Source: Streptomyces alfalfae (GTDB lineage Bacteria > Actinomycetota > Actinomycetes > Streptomycetales > Streptomycetaceae). Taken from it: a stretch of 64,000 nucleotides of DNA. A program made the position numbers and the translations under genes. The stretch is from positions 124,001-188,000 of the forward strand of contig NZ_QEXM01000003.1 in NCBI RefSeq assembly GCF_004127445.1. Reading direction: 5' to 3'. The notes beneath the pieces were generated by a model. That model searched no databases and was not told the DNA's origin. It saw only the letters and a list, made by a program, of their open reading frames with translations. The stretch's first letter is position 1; every line of letters starts with the position of its first letter. Shown piece by piece: positions 35,600-44,172 of the stretch.

Positions 35600-36475
35600 T
35601 CAGCGCACCAGCGGGGCGACCTGGTCCGTGACGAAGCGGACGTAGCCCTCCGGGTCCGGCTCGTCGGCGGTGGGCTGGAGGACCACGGTGTCGGCGCCCG
35701 CCTCGGCCAGGCGGAGCACGGCCTTCGCCACGTCCTCGGCGCCGCCCGCCACGCCGAGCCCCGGCACCTGTGCGTTGCCCTCGCGCCGCAGCTCCGCGTC
35801 CAGGCGCGCCCGTGCGCCGGGCCCGGTCGCGGCGTGGAGGTAGACCACCACCGGGTGCGGCCGGTCCGTGCGGCCTGCCGCCTCGCGGCCCTCGTCGATG
35901 AGCCGCCGCGCCCCGCGCACACCGTCCGGCGGGGTGCTCGCGTCGAGGATCGTGCCGTCCGCCGCCTCCCCGGTGAGCCGGACCGAGCGGGGGCCGCGCG
36001 CACCCGCGTACACGGCGGGGGCGGTGGCGGGCGGCCAGTCGAGGGCGACGTCGTCGAGGCGTACGTACCGCCCCTCGGTGGTGACGCGCTCGCCCGCGAG
36101 CAACGCCCGCATGGCGTCGAGGTGTTCGCGCAGCAGCGTCAGCGGGGACTCGGCCCGCGCGCCGACCTGCCCCATCCAGTCCTGTACGCCGTGCCCCACC
36201 CCGAGCATGACGCGGCCGGGGAAGAGACGGTGCAAGGTGGCCGCCTCCATCGTGGTGACCGCCGCGTTCCGCAGGGGTACGGGGAGCAGGCCCACCCCCA
36301 CGCGCAGCCGCTCGGACCAGGCGAGCGCCGCGGCGGCGGTCGCGATGCCGCTCTCCAGGAAGCAGTCCTCCCAGAGCCACAGCTCGGCGAGGCCCGCGGC
36401 CTCGGCCTCGCGCACCACGTCGCGCAGCCGCTCGGGCGGGAGTTGGGGACGGAACACCATGCCGAGAGTCGTCAT
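35600..36475 (-). CDS. Luciferase-like (LLM class) flavin oxidoreductase
   Basis: A 291-residue TIM-barrel flavoprotein, probably F420-dependent like many actinobacterial members. GMVFRPQLPPERLRDVVREAEAAGLAELWLWEDCF, GRVMLGVGHGVQDWMGQVGAR and the C-terminal VLRLAEAGADTVVLQPTADEPD are typical of the group. Substrate unknown. Upstream is only 57 bp to the CGNR gene on the same strand. Confidence 0.88.
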   Translation of the reverse strand: MTTLGMVFRPQLPPERLRDVVREAEAAGLAELWLWEDCFLESGIATAAAALAWSERLRVGVGLLPVPLRNAAVTTMEAATLHRLFPGRVMLGVGHGVQDWMGQVGARAESPLTLLREHLDAMRALLAGERVTTEGRYVRLDDVALDWPPATAPAVYAGARGPRSVRLTGEAADGTILDASTPPDGVRGARRLIDEGREAAGRTDRPHPVVVYLHAATGPGARARLDAELRREGNAQVPGLGVAGGAEDVAKAVLRLAEAGADTVVLQPTADEPDPEGYVRFVTDQVAPLVR

Positions 36476-36532
36476 CCCGCCTTCCTATCGCGGCGGCCCC
36501 GGGCGATCAACCGGGTTTCCCGCGGCCGGGAG

Positions 36533-37054
36533 CTACGCCGCCGCGCGCGCCCGGTGGCGGCGGACCGCGTCGCGGTTGGCGCACCGCTGGGAGCAGTAGC
36601 GCTGCCGCCCGGTCCGTGAGGTGTCGGCGAAGATCGTGACGCACTCCGCGACCGCGCAGCGGCGCAGCCGGTGCATGCCGCGCCCCACCAGGTGCAGCGC
36701 GGTGCCGACCGCGATGAGCGAGGCGAGCAGGGCGCCGAGCGACAGCCGGTCCTCGCGGTAGTGCAGGTGCCAGCCGTCGCCCGCGTGGTCGGTGAGCCGG
36801 GGGTGGGCGGTGGACTCGGCGAGCATGCGGTTGGCGCGGTCGGCGCGCTCCTGCTCCCCCGTGGCGTCGACGACCTCCTCCCAGGCGTCGAGGACGGCCA
36901 GGGTGCGGGCCACGTCCGCCTCGGTGGCGGGGTGTTCCAGGGCTAGACCGGCCGCGCGGCAGCGCCGCGTCAGCTCATCGGCGTCGGCGGGGCGGCGGTT
37001 GCAGAGGTCCGCGGCGAGGTTCACGGCGTCCGTGCCGTAAGGGTTGAGGTGCAT
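36533..37054 (-). CDS. CGNR zinc-finger transcriptional regulator
   Basis: A 173-residue stress-responsive regulator of the ABATE-CGNR family. The N-terminal ligand-binding ABATE domain starts DAVNLAADLCNRR; the C-terminal zinc finger reads LRRCAVAECVTIFAD then RQRYCSQRCANRDAVRRHR, with four Cys and the CxNR motif. Divergent from the GNAT gene with only 26 bp between starts, so both must share one control region. Confidence 0.92.
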   Translation of the reverse strand: MHLNPYGTDAVNLAADLCNRRPADADELTRRCRAAGLALEHPATEADVARTLAVLDAWEEVVDATGEQERADRANRMLAESTAHPRLTDHAGDGWHLHYREDRLSLGALLASLIAVGTALHLVGRGMHRLRRCAVAECVTIFADTSRTGRQRYCSQRCANRDAVRRHRARAAA

Positions 37055-37080
37055 GAGGTCATTACACCAGGCTGACCGTC

Positions 37081-37614
37081 GTGAGCCTCTCCACCGGACA
37101 CCGGACCGCCTCCGCCTCCCCCACCGCTGGACCCGCCGGCCGCCACGGCGCCGTACGGCGGGCCGTGCCCGACGACATCCCGGAACTCGTGCGCCTGCGC
37201 GCGCTGCTCTTCGAGGACCGCGGCGGCGACTACTTCAGCCCCGCCGCCACCCCCGGCGACTGGCGCCACGACCTCGCCGCCGTCCTGGCGGCGAAGCTGG
37301 CCTCGAAGAGCGTCCGCGTCCTGGTCGTGGACGGTGACCGGGGCCTCGCCGCCTGCGCCATCGGCACCGTCGAGCACTGGTTCCCCGGGCCGCACAACCG
37401 CAATGGCCGGGTCGGCCACGTGATCGGCGTGGTCACCGACCCCGCGTACCGGCGGCGCGGCCACAGCCGGGCCATCATGCGGGCCCTGCTCGACTGGTTC
37501 CGCGAGCAGGGCGCGTCCCGCGTGGACCTCTACGCCTCGGACGACGGCGCACCGCTCTACCGCGCCCTCGGCTTCGTCGACCACCCCGATCCGGCGCTGT
37601 ATCGGCGCCCGTGA
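37081..37614 (+). CDS. GNAT-family N-acetyltransferase
   Basis: A 177-residue acyltransferase that moves an acyl group from CoA to an amine. Core motifs are visible: the acetyl-CoA loop VTDPAYRRRGHSRAIM and the C-terminal VDLYASDDGAPLYRALGF with the catalytic-type Tyr. GTG 37081 is chosen since no ATG precedes the domain; the first 20 residues are Ser/Thr/Arg-rich. Acceptor unknown. Confidence 0.87.
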   Translation: MSLSTGHRTASASPTAGPAGRHGAVRRAVPDDIPELVRLRALLFEDRGGDYFSPAATPGDWRHDLAAVLAAKLASKSVRVLVVDGDRGLAACAIGTVEHWFPGPHNRNGRVGHVIGVVTDPAYRRRGHSRAIMRALLDWFREQGASRVDLYASDDGAPLYRALGFVDHPDPALYRRP

Positions 37615-37743
37615 CGGTTCGGGGCCCCGCCCCGCCGTTGGTGCGACGGCACGAACAGCGCCGCTCATCTTGGGACCGCACGACGAACTCCTGATCATCG
37701 GTCTCCCCTAGCATCGCCGCATGCTTTCGATTGGGAGGTCCCT

Positions 37744-38880
37744 GTGAGTGACACACCGATGGCCCCGTCGGCCGACCGGCTCTCCGCGATGGTCGCGGAC
37801 CTGCGGGAACTGGTGGTCTGCGAGTCCTTCTCCGCGGACCTCGACGCCGTGGCGCGCAGTGCCGACGTCGTGGCCGCGCAGGGCGCCCGGCACCTCGGCG
37901 CACCGCCCGAGCGCCTCGTCGTGGACGGGGTCACGCATCTGCGGTGGACGTTCGGCACCCCGAAGGTCCTGCTCCTCGGTCACCACGACACCGTGTGGCC
38001 GATGGGTTCACTCGCCACCCATCCGTGGTCCCTGGAGGACGGGGTCGCCCGCGGGCCCGGCGTCTTCGACATGAAGGCCGGTCTCGTGCAGATGTTCCAC
38101 GCCCTGGCCTCGCTGCCCTCCCTGGAGGGGGTGTGCGTGCTGGTGACCGGGGACGAGGAGGTCGGCTCCGACACCTCGCGGGCGCTCATCGAGGAGACGG
38201 CGCGGCAGTGCGCGGCGACCTTCGTCCTGGAGGCCTCCGCCGACGGCGGCGCCGTCAAGACCGGCCGCAAGGGCACGTCCGCGTACGAGCTCGTGGTGCA
38301 CGGCAGGGCGGCGCACTCCGGTCTCGAACCGGAGAAGGGCGTCAACGCGGCGATCGGGGCCGCCCATGTCACGCTCGCCCTGGAGGGGCTCGCCGCGGAG
38401 GTCGACGCCGGGGCGCCCGACGACTGGCGCACGACCGTGACGCCGACGATGTCCTGGGCGGGCTCGACGACCAACACGGTGCCCGCGCAGGCCACCGTCT
38501 GCGTCGACGTGCGCGTGCCCACCCTCGACGCGCAGCAGGCGGTGGACGCGGCGGTGCGGCGGCTCGACGTGCCCGTGCCGGGGGCGCGCCTGGAGGTGCG
38601 CGGCGGACCGAACCGGCCGCCGCTGGAGAACGCCTCGTCCGCCGGTCTCTTCGAGCGGGCGAGCGCGATCGCCGCACGCCTGGGCATCGGACCGCTGCGC
38701 TCGGCGAGGGTCGGCGGGGCGTCCGACGGCAACTTCACCGCCGGGCTCGGCTGCCCGACCCTCGACGGCCTCGGCGCCGTGGGCGGCGGGGCGCACGCCG
38801 ACGACGAGCATGTGGTCGTCGCCGAGATGGCGCCCCGCGCACGGCTCCTGGCCGCCCTCGTCGAAGAGGTCGCGCGGTGA
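37744..38880 (+). CDS. M20-family metallohydrolase, probable N-succinyl-L-amino acid desuccinylase
   Basis: A 378-residue zinc peptidase-fold amidohydrolase. The metal-binding set is complete: GHHDTVW, GPGVFDMKAGL, TGDEEVGSD and the dimer-domain HGRAAHSG. GTG 37744 follows GGGAGG. The frame overlaps the next gene (GTGA at 38877-38880), which encodes a COG3375-type acyltransferase, and an OSBS/NSAR enolase follows. In Geobacillus the same three functions (D-amino acid N-succinyltransferase, N-succinylamino acid racemase, L-desuccinylase) convert D- to L-amino acids irreversibly, so desuccinylase is the inferred role. A glutamate carboxypeptidase activity is the alternative. Confidence 0.9.
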   Translation: MSDTPMAPSADRLSAMVADLRELVVCESFSADLDAVARSADVVAAQGARHLGAPPERLVVDGVTHLRWTFGTPKVLLLGHHDTVWPMGSLATHPWSLEDGVARGPGVFDMKAGLVQMFHALASLPSLEGVCVLVTGDEEVGSDTSRALIEETARQCAATFVLEASADGGAVKTGRKGTSAYELVVHGRAAHSGLEPEKGVNAAIGAAHVTLALEGLAAEVDAGAPDDWRTTVTPTMSWAGSTTNTVPAQATVCVDVRVPTLDAQQAVDAAVRRLDVPVPGARLEVRGGPNRPPLENASSAGLFERASAIAARLGIGPLRSARVGGASDGNFTAGLGCPTLDGLGAVGGGAHADDEHVVVAEMAPRARLLAALVEEVAR

Positions 38881-39662
38881 GCGGCCTCACCGTACGGGAA
38901 CTGCACGACCTGCCCGACCTGGAGGCGGTCGACTCCCTCTTCTCGCGCATCTGGGGCGCGGGGCCCGGCGGTTCACCGATGGGCGTCGAGCAGATGCGGG
39001 CCCTGTCGCACGCCGGCAACTACGTCGCCGGCGCGTACGCCGACGGCCGCCTGGTCGGCGCGACCGTCGCCTTCTTCGCGGCGCCGGTGGGCCAGGCGCT
39101 GCACTCGCACGTCACCGGCGCCCTGCCCGGCCACGCGGCGGGCCTCGCCCTGAAGCGGCACCAGCGCGCGTGGGCGCTGGACCGCGGCCTGTCCCGGATC
39201 ACCTGGACCTACGACCCGCTGGTGCGGCGCAACGCCCACTTCAACCTCACCAAGCTCGGCGCGCGCCCGGTGGAGTACCTCACCGGCTTCTACGGCCCCA
39301 TGGACGACGCGATCAACGGCGGCGACGACACCGACCGCGCCCTGTGCTCCTGGGAGCTCTCCGACCCCGCGGTGGTCGCCGCCGCGGCCTCGGCGCCGCT
39401 CCCGGTGACCGTCCCCGACGGCGCGGTGACCGCCCTCGCGGCGCGGGACGGGCTGCCGGTCACCGGCCGCCTCGACGCCCCCGCGCTGCTGGTCGAGGTC
39501 CCGCCCGACATCGAGGCGCTGCGCCGCACCGACCCCGGGGCGGCCAAGGCGTGGCGGCTCGCGCTGCGCGAGGTGCTCGGCGGGCTGCTCGCGACGGGGG
39601 CCACGGTCACCGGCTTCGACGACCGCACCTCGTACGTGGTCGTACGCGACACCACTCCGTGA
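38877..39662 (+). CDS. COG3375-type GNAT, probable D-amino acid N-succinyltransferase
   Basis: A 261-residue member of the predicted GNAT family COG3375, marked by DLEAVDSLFSRIWG at the start, HSHVTGALPGHAAGLALKRHQRAWAL, and ITWTYDPLVRRNAHFNLTKLGA. GTG 38877 overlaps the desuccinylase stop. Members clustered with NSAR in Geobacillus succinylate D-amino acids, which makes the downstream racemisation and hydrolysis drive the route towards the L form. Acyl donor and specificity are inferred from operon context. Confidence 0.82.
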   Translation: MSGLTVRELHDLPDLEAVDSLFSRIWGAGPGGSPMGVEQMRALSHAGNYVAGAYADGRLVGATVAFFAAPVGQALHSHVTGALPGHAAGLALKRHQRAWALDRGLSRITWTYDPLVRRNAHFNLTKLGARPVEYLTGFYGPMDDAINGGDDTDRALCSWELSDPAVVAAAASAPLPVTVPDGAVTALAARDGLPVTGRLDAPALLVEVPPDIEALRRTDPGAAKAWRLALREVLGGLLATGATVTGFDDRTSYVVVRDTTP

Positions 39663-39721
39663 GCGCGCCCTCCTCGCCGCTCCCCCTCGCACGCACCCCT
39701 CTTTCTCAGGAGCCCCGCACC

Positions 39722-40822
39722 ATGAAGATCACCGGAATCGAACTGCGCCGGATCGCGATGCCCCTGCGGGCGCCGTTCCGCACCTCGTTCGGCGTGGAGA
39801 CCGCGCGTGACGTCCTGCTCGTGCGCGTGGTCACGCCCGACGGCGAGGGCTGGGGCGAGTGCGTCGCCATGTCGGAGCCGCGCTACTGCTCCGAGTACGT
39901 CGAAGGGGCCGCCGACGTGCTGCGCCGCTTCCTCGTCCCCGCGCTGCCCGCCGTCGCCGACGCGCACGCGGTCAAGCGCGCGCTGAAGCCCTTCAAGGGG
40001 CACAAGATGGCCAAGGCCGCCCTGGAGACGGCCGTCCTCGACGCCCAGTTGCGCGCCACCGGCCAGTCGTTCGGCGCCTACCTCGGCGCCGAGCGCGAGC
40101 GGGTGCCGTGCGGCGTGTCGGTCGGCATCATGGACTCCGTCCCGCAGCTCCTCGACTCCGTGGGCGCCTTCATCGACGAGGGGTACGTCCGCATCAAGCT
40201 GAAGATCGAGCCGGGCTGGGACGTGGAGCCGGTGCGCGCGGTCCGCGAGCGGTTCGGCGACGACCTGCTGCTCCAGGTGGACGCCAACGCCGCCTACACC
40301 CTGGCCGACACCCGGCAGCTCGCCAAGCTGGACGACTTCGACCTGCTGCTCGTCGAACAGCCGCTGGCCGACGACGACCTCGTCCAGCACGCGGCGCTCG
40401 CGAAGCGGCTGCGCACGCCGGTCTGCCTGGACGAGTCGATCGAGTCCGCCGAGGACGCCGCCGCGGCGATCACGCTGGGCGCCGCCTCCGTCATCAACGT
40501 CAAGCCGGGCCGCGTCGGCGGCTATCTGGAGGCCAAGGCCATCCATGACGTGTGCGTGGCCCACGGCGTGCCCGTGTGGTGCGGGGGCATGCTGGAGACC
40601 GGCATCGGCCGCGCCGCCAACGTCGCCCTCGCCGCGCTGCCCGGCTTCACCCTGCCCGGCGACACCTCCGGATCGAGCCGGTACTTCGCCACGGACGTGA
40701 CCGCGCCGTTCGAGCTGGCCGACGGCCATCTCGACGTGCCCACCGGGCCCGGACTCGGCGTGGAACCGCTCGACGAGGTCCTCGACCGGGTGACGACGGC
40801 CAAGGAGTGGATCCAGCTCTAG
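39722..40822 (+). CDS. Enolase-superfamily OSBS/N-succinylamino acid racemase
   Basis: A 366-residue enzyme of the MenC/NSAR family. All catalytic residues are present: KxK at 159-161, metal ligands Asp187, Glu212 and Asp237, and Lys261 in NVKPGRVGG. The family includes o-succinylbenzoate synthases and N-succinylamino acid racemases, often with both activities. Streptomyces make menaquinone by the futalosine route and need no OSBS, and the two genes upstream supply the matching acyltransferase and hydrolase, so racemase is the better call. ATG 39722 lies 59 bp after the previous stop behind AGGAG. Confidence 0.9.
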   Translation: MKITGIELRRIAMPLRAPFRTSFGVETARDVLLVRVVTPDGEGWGECVAMSEPRYCSEYVEGAADVLRRFLVPALPAVADAHAVKRALKPFKGHKMAKAALETAVLDAQLRATGQSFGAYLGAERERVPCGVSVGIMDSVPQLLDSVGAFIDEGYVRIKLKIEPGWDVEPVRAVRERFGDDLLLQVDANAAYTLADTRQLAKLDDFDLLLVEQPLADDDLVQHAALAKRLRTPVCLDESIESAEDAAAAITLGAASVINVKPGRVGGYLEAKAIHDVCVAHGVPVWCGGMLETGIGRAANVALAALPGFTLPGDTSGSSRYFATDVTAPFELADGHLDVPTGPGLGVEPLDEVLDRVTTAKEWIQL

Positions 40823-40896
40823 GGCCCGTCTCTGCGGTGGCCCGGCCTCCCGTCCCCGCGTGCGCTGCGCGACTCCGCAGCGGGCAGGCTGGGATC

Positions 40897-42126
40897 ATGG
40901 ACTCTCCACGCGACCCGGCCTCCCCCGCCGCCCCGCCCCGCGGAACGGAGTGGATCACCACTCCGTTCACCACGGCTCTCGCCGAGCGCCTCGTGCGCGG
41001 CGCGCTCGACGTGGAGCGCACCGCGCACGGGGTCCTGCCGCACCGGCTGCCGGCCCGCGCCCGCGCGCAGAACACCGACGAGCAGGTGGCGCGGGCGGAG
41101 GCCATGCCCGCCGGTGTCCGCCTGGTCTTCCGCACCAGGGCCACCGTGGTGGAACTCGCCGCCCTGCGCACCAAGATGGCGTACGAGGGCGCGCCGCCGG
41201 GCCCGGACGGGATGTACGACCTGCTGGTCGACGGCCGCCTGGCCGGCCGGCGTGGTGTGACGGGCGGCAACGTGCTCCTGATGGACCTGGCGACCGGGGC
41301 CACAAAGACCCGGCAGGGGCCGGTCGGCGCGGTCCGCTTCGCGGGGCTGCCGGCCGGTGACAAGGACGTGGAGATCTGGCTGCCGCACAACGAGATCACC
41401 GAGCTGGTCTTGCTGCGCACCGACGCTCCGGTCGAACCCTGCCCGGCCGGCGACCGCACGGTGTGGCTGCACCACGGCAGCTCCATCAGCCAGGGCGCCG
41501 AGGCCGCGGGCCCCACCGCGACCTGGCCCGCGGCAGCCGCCTCGCTCGGCGGAGTGGACCTGGTCAACCTCGGGCTGAGCGGCAGCGCGCTCCTGGACCC
41601 GTTCGTCGCGCGGGCCCTGCGGGACACTCCCGCGGACCTGATCAGCGTCAAGCTCGGCATCAACATCGTCAACCTGGACCTGATGCGGCTCCGCGCCTTC
41701 GGGCCCGCGGTGCACGGCTTCCTCGACACGATCCGCGAGGGCCACCCGCACACTCCCCTGCTGGTCGTCTCCCCCCTGCTGTGCCCCATGCACGAGGACA
41801 CGCCGGGCCCCGCGGCCCCCGACCTCGGTGAGGGCCGCTTCGGGTTCGCGGCCATGGGCGACCCGGCGGAGCGGGACACGGGCAAACTGACGCTCACCGT
41901 GATCCGGGAGGAACTGGCCCGCGTCGTCGAGCAGCGCGCGGCCGACGACCCGCACCTCCACCACCTCGACGGCCTCGCCCTCTACGGTCCCGCGGACTGC
42001 GCCGAACTCCCCCTCCCGGACCAGCTCCATCCGGGCCCGCGGGCCCACCGCCGCATCGGCGAACGCTTCGCCGCGTACGCCTTCGCCCCCGGCGGACCGC
42101 TCCAGCGCCGGCCTACTGGCTCCTGA
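40897..42126 (+). CDS. SGNH/GDSL-type hydrolase with N-terminal beta domain
   Basis: A 409-residue esterase-like protein without a signal peptide. The N-terminal 185 residues form a beta-rich domain; the SGNH domain starts with HHGSSISQG (nucleophile probably Ser196), then LVNLGLSGS, KLGINIVN with the oxyanion Asn, and PDQLHPGPRAH with the Asp/His pair. The two-domain plan matches the carbohydrate-esterase-like SGNH family of Actinobacteria. Its last 14 bp overlap the end of the convergent MFS gene. Confidence 0.85.
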   Translation: MDSPRDPASPAAPPRGTEWITTPFTTALAERLVRGALDVERTAHGVLPHRLPARARAQNTDEQVARAEAMPAGVRLVFRTRATVVELAALRTKMAYEGAPPGPDGMYDLLVDGRLAGRRGVTGGNVLLMDLATGATKTRQGPVGAVRFAGLPAGDKDVEIWLPHNEITELVLLRTDAPVEPCPAGDRTVWLHHGSSISQGAEAAGPTATWPAAAASLGGVDLVNLGLSGSALLDPFVARALRDTPADLISVKLGINIVNLDLMRLRAFGPAVHGFLDTIREGHPHTPLLVVSPLLCPMHEDTPGPAAPDLGEGRFGFAAMGDPAERDTGKLTLTVIREELARVVEQRAADDPHLHHLDGLALYGPADCAELPLPDQLHPGPRAHRRIGERFAAYAFAPGGPLQRRPTGS

Positions 42127-43432
42127 CCTCGGCCGGCAGCGGCTCCGGCTGCGTCGCCGCATCGACGCGGTGGCTCCAGAGCAGGACGCCCGTCGTGAGC
42201 GTGGCCGCCCCGACCAGCCACGGCAGCGGGCCCGTGGGCAGTACGCCGATCGCCAGGCCCGTGACGGCGCAGGACAGCTGGAGTGCCAGGGACTGGACCG
42301 ACAGGGCGGTGGCCCTGACCGTCGGGGTCACGCGGCGGTGCAGCAGGTCGTTCTCGTTGGGGCCCGCCGCGCCGAGGCCCAGGTAGACCAGGGCGAAACC
42401 GGTCACCGCGAGCACCGCGGGCGCCGGGCCCGCGAAGGTCGCCGTGGCGGCGAGCAGCAGGATCCCGGCCGTGGCCGCCGCCAGGCTCCACAGCACCGCG
42501 CGCCCGCTGCCTCCCGTGAGCCCGGCGGTGCGCGGCGCGAGGTGGCTGCCGAGCGCCGAGCAGAGGAAACCGGCGCAGGCGAGGCCCGCGTAGAGCACCG
42601 CGCCCGTCTCCGCGCCGCCGGTCAGGGCCGCGGCCCGCCCCGGCGTGAGCAGTTCGAGCGCGGCGAGGGCGCCGCCCGCGGCCGCCGCGCTGAGCAGGAC
42701 CCGCCGTACGAGGGTGTCGCCGCCGCCCAGCCGGAGACCGGCCGCGATGGTGGTGGGGACGCCGCGCAGCACGTCACGCAGGGTGGCGGACCGTCGGGGC
42801 GGCTCGGGCAGCGCGGTCAGGACGTACACCACGAAGACGATGTCGAGGGCCGCGGCGAGCAGGGCGGGCACGGAGAGCGGGATCACCAGGCCGGAGGTGG
42901 TCCGCTCCAGCCATGCGCCGGGATCGGGGCCGAGGCCGAGCAGCCAGGGCAGCGCGCCGCCCACCAGGGTGCCGGCGGCGAGCGCCCCCGCGGTGGCCGT
43001 GCCGCCGCGGGCCAGGCCGGTCCGCAGGTCGGCGTCCGAGCCGGCGGCGGCGTGGACGGTGTCGACGTACCAGGCCTCGGCCGGTCCGCTGGACAGGGCC
43101 CGGCCCGCGCCCTTGACCGCCATGCCGAGCGCCAACGCCCCGGCGGTCGTGCCGAGTCCGCCCAGGGTGAAGGCGATCAGGTCGAGGAGGCCCGCGGCGA
43201 CGAGGACCGCCCGGCGGCCCACGACGTCGGAGAGCCCGCCCGTGGGCAGTTCGAGCAGAGCGGCGGTCAGCGAGTGGGCGGCGAAGAAGCCGGCGATGGC
43301 GGCGAGGCTCATGCCGCGCTCGCCGAAGAGCAGCAGCTGCGGGGCGATGGCGAGCCCGAGCGGCAGCCAGAACAGGGCGCTGACCGTGACGTAGCGGCGC
43401 CGCGCGGTGTCCATGTCCAGGGGCGTCTTCAC
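42113..43432 (-). CDS. MFS transporter
   Basis: A 439-residue major facilitator protein with about 12 membrane segments and the signature loop ELPTGGLSDVVGRRAVLVAAG between segments 2 and 3, typical of drug or metabolite exporters. GTG 43432 is preferred to the ATG at 43414 because it overlaps the stop of the ArsR-type regulator gene (GTGA), so regulator and exporter are translated together. Substrate unknown. Confidence 0.9.
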   Translation of the reverse strand: MKTPLDMDTARRRYVTVSALFWLPLGLAIAPQLLLFGERGMSLAAIAGFFAAHSLTAALLELPTGGLSDVVGRRAVLVAAGLLDLIAFTLGGLGTTAGALALGMAVKGAGRALSSGPAEAWYVDTVHAAAGSDADLRTGLARGGTATAGALAAGTLVGGALPWLLGLGPDPGAWLERTTSGLVIPLSVPALLAAALDIVFVVYVLTALPEPPRRSATLRDVLRGVPTTIAAGLRLGGGDTLVRRVLLSAAAAGGALAALELLTPGRAAALTGGAETGAVLYAGLACAGFLCSALGSHLAPRTAGLTGGSGRAVLWSLAAATAGILLLAATATFAGPAPAVLAVTGFALVYLGLGAAGPNENDLLHRRVTPTVRATALSVQSLALQLSCAVTGLAIGVLPTGPLPWLVGAATLTTGVLLWSHRVDAATQPEPLPAEVRSQ

Positions 43433-44085
43433 CGGGGGCCCACGGCTTCCGGCCCCGCGTCCGGTCCGGCGTCCGGCCCGTCGGCTCCGGGCTGCGCGCG
43501 GGGCGCCAGCGGCAGGCCCGCCGTGAACACCACCGTCTGCAAGGCCCTCGGGTCCGACGCGTCGCGGTCCGTGAGCTCCGCGAGCTTCGTCTCGAAGGTC
43601 TGCCACAGCTCGTCGAGGGACTCCGGTGTCAGGCGCGGCATCAGGTCGCTGATGCCGGCGGGTTCCCGCCACGACGGGTCGATCCGCCCGGCGGCGACGT
43701 CGCCCTCGTGGCGCTCGACCGTCTCCAGGAGGTGCTGGATCTGGCGCCTGCGCATCACGCCGACGAAGTCACCGCTGCCGGGTGAATCCTCCATGGCCTG
43801 GTTGCTCCACGAGGTCACCTCGTGGACGGAACGCCAGCGGCGCTCCCTGCCGTCGCGCCGCTCGGCCTCGGCGACGAACGCGTACTTCGCCAGGACCCGC
43901 AGGTGGTAGCTGGTGGAGGCGGACGACTCGCCGGTCAGCGCCGCCAGCTCCGTCGCGGTGGACGGCCCCTCCATGCGCAGCAGGCCGAGGAGCCTGATGC
44001 GGAGCGGATGCGTGAGCGCCTTGAGCGCCGCCGCGTCGCTCTCGGGGTCGAGTACGCGCCTGTTGTCATCGCCGGTAGGGGCCAT
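43429..44085 (-). CDS. ArsR/HTH_20-type transcriptional regulator
   Basis: A 218-residue winged-helix regulator: ALTHPLRIRLLGLLRMEGPSTATELAALTG then STSYHLRVLAKYAFV, followed by a longer helical tail (YaaA/clpR-like HTH_20 group) without metal-binding Cys. It sits directly upstream of and overlaps the MFS exporter gene, so it most likely represses that operon. A strong palindrome with three CTTTTGC-type half-sites lies 31 bp upstream of its ATG. Confidence 0.9.
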   Translation of the reverse strand: MAPTGDDNRRVLDPESDAAALKALTHPLRIRLLGLLRMEGPSTATELAALTGESSASTSYHLRVLAKYAFVAEAERRDGRERRWRSVHEVTSWSNQAMEDSPGSGDFVGVMRRRQIQHLLETVERHEGDVAAGRIDPSWREPAGISDLMPRLTPESLDELWQTFETKLAELTDRDASDPRALQTVVFTAGLPLAPRAQPGADGPDAGPDAGPEAVGPR

Positions 44086-44115
44086 GCGGGGAGCGTACGA
44101 CGGACCACCCCTTCC

Positions 44116-44145
44116 GCAAAAGAACTTTTGCAGAGTTTCTTTTGC
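44116..44145. promoter_or_regulatory. Operator upstream of the ArsR-MFS operon
   Basis: A perfect 16-bp palindrome GCAAAAGAACTTTTGC (44116-44131) is followed by a third half-site CTTTTGC (44139-44145). AT-rich in a GC-rich genome and just ahead of the regulator's start, it is a strong candidate for autoregulation. Confidence 0.6.
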
Positions 44146-44172
44146 AGAAAGGGGTGGGTGGAGTCCCGGGCG

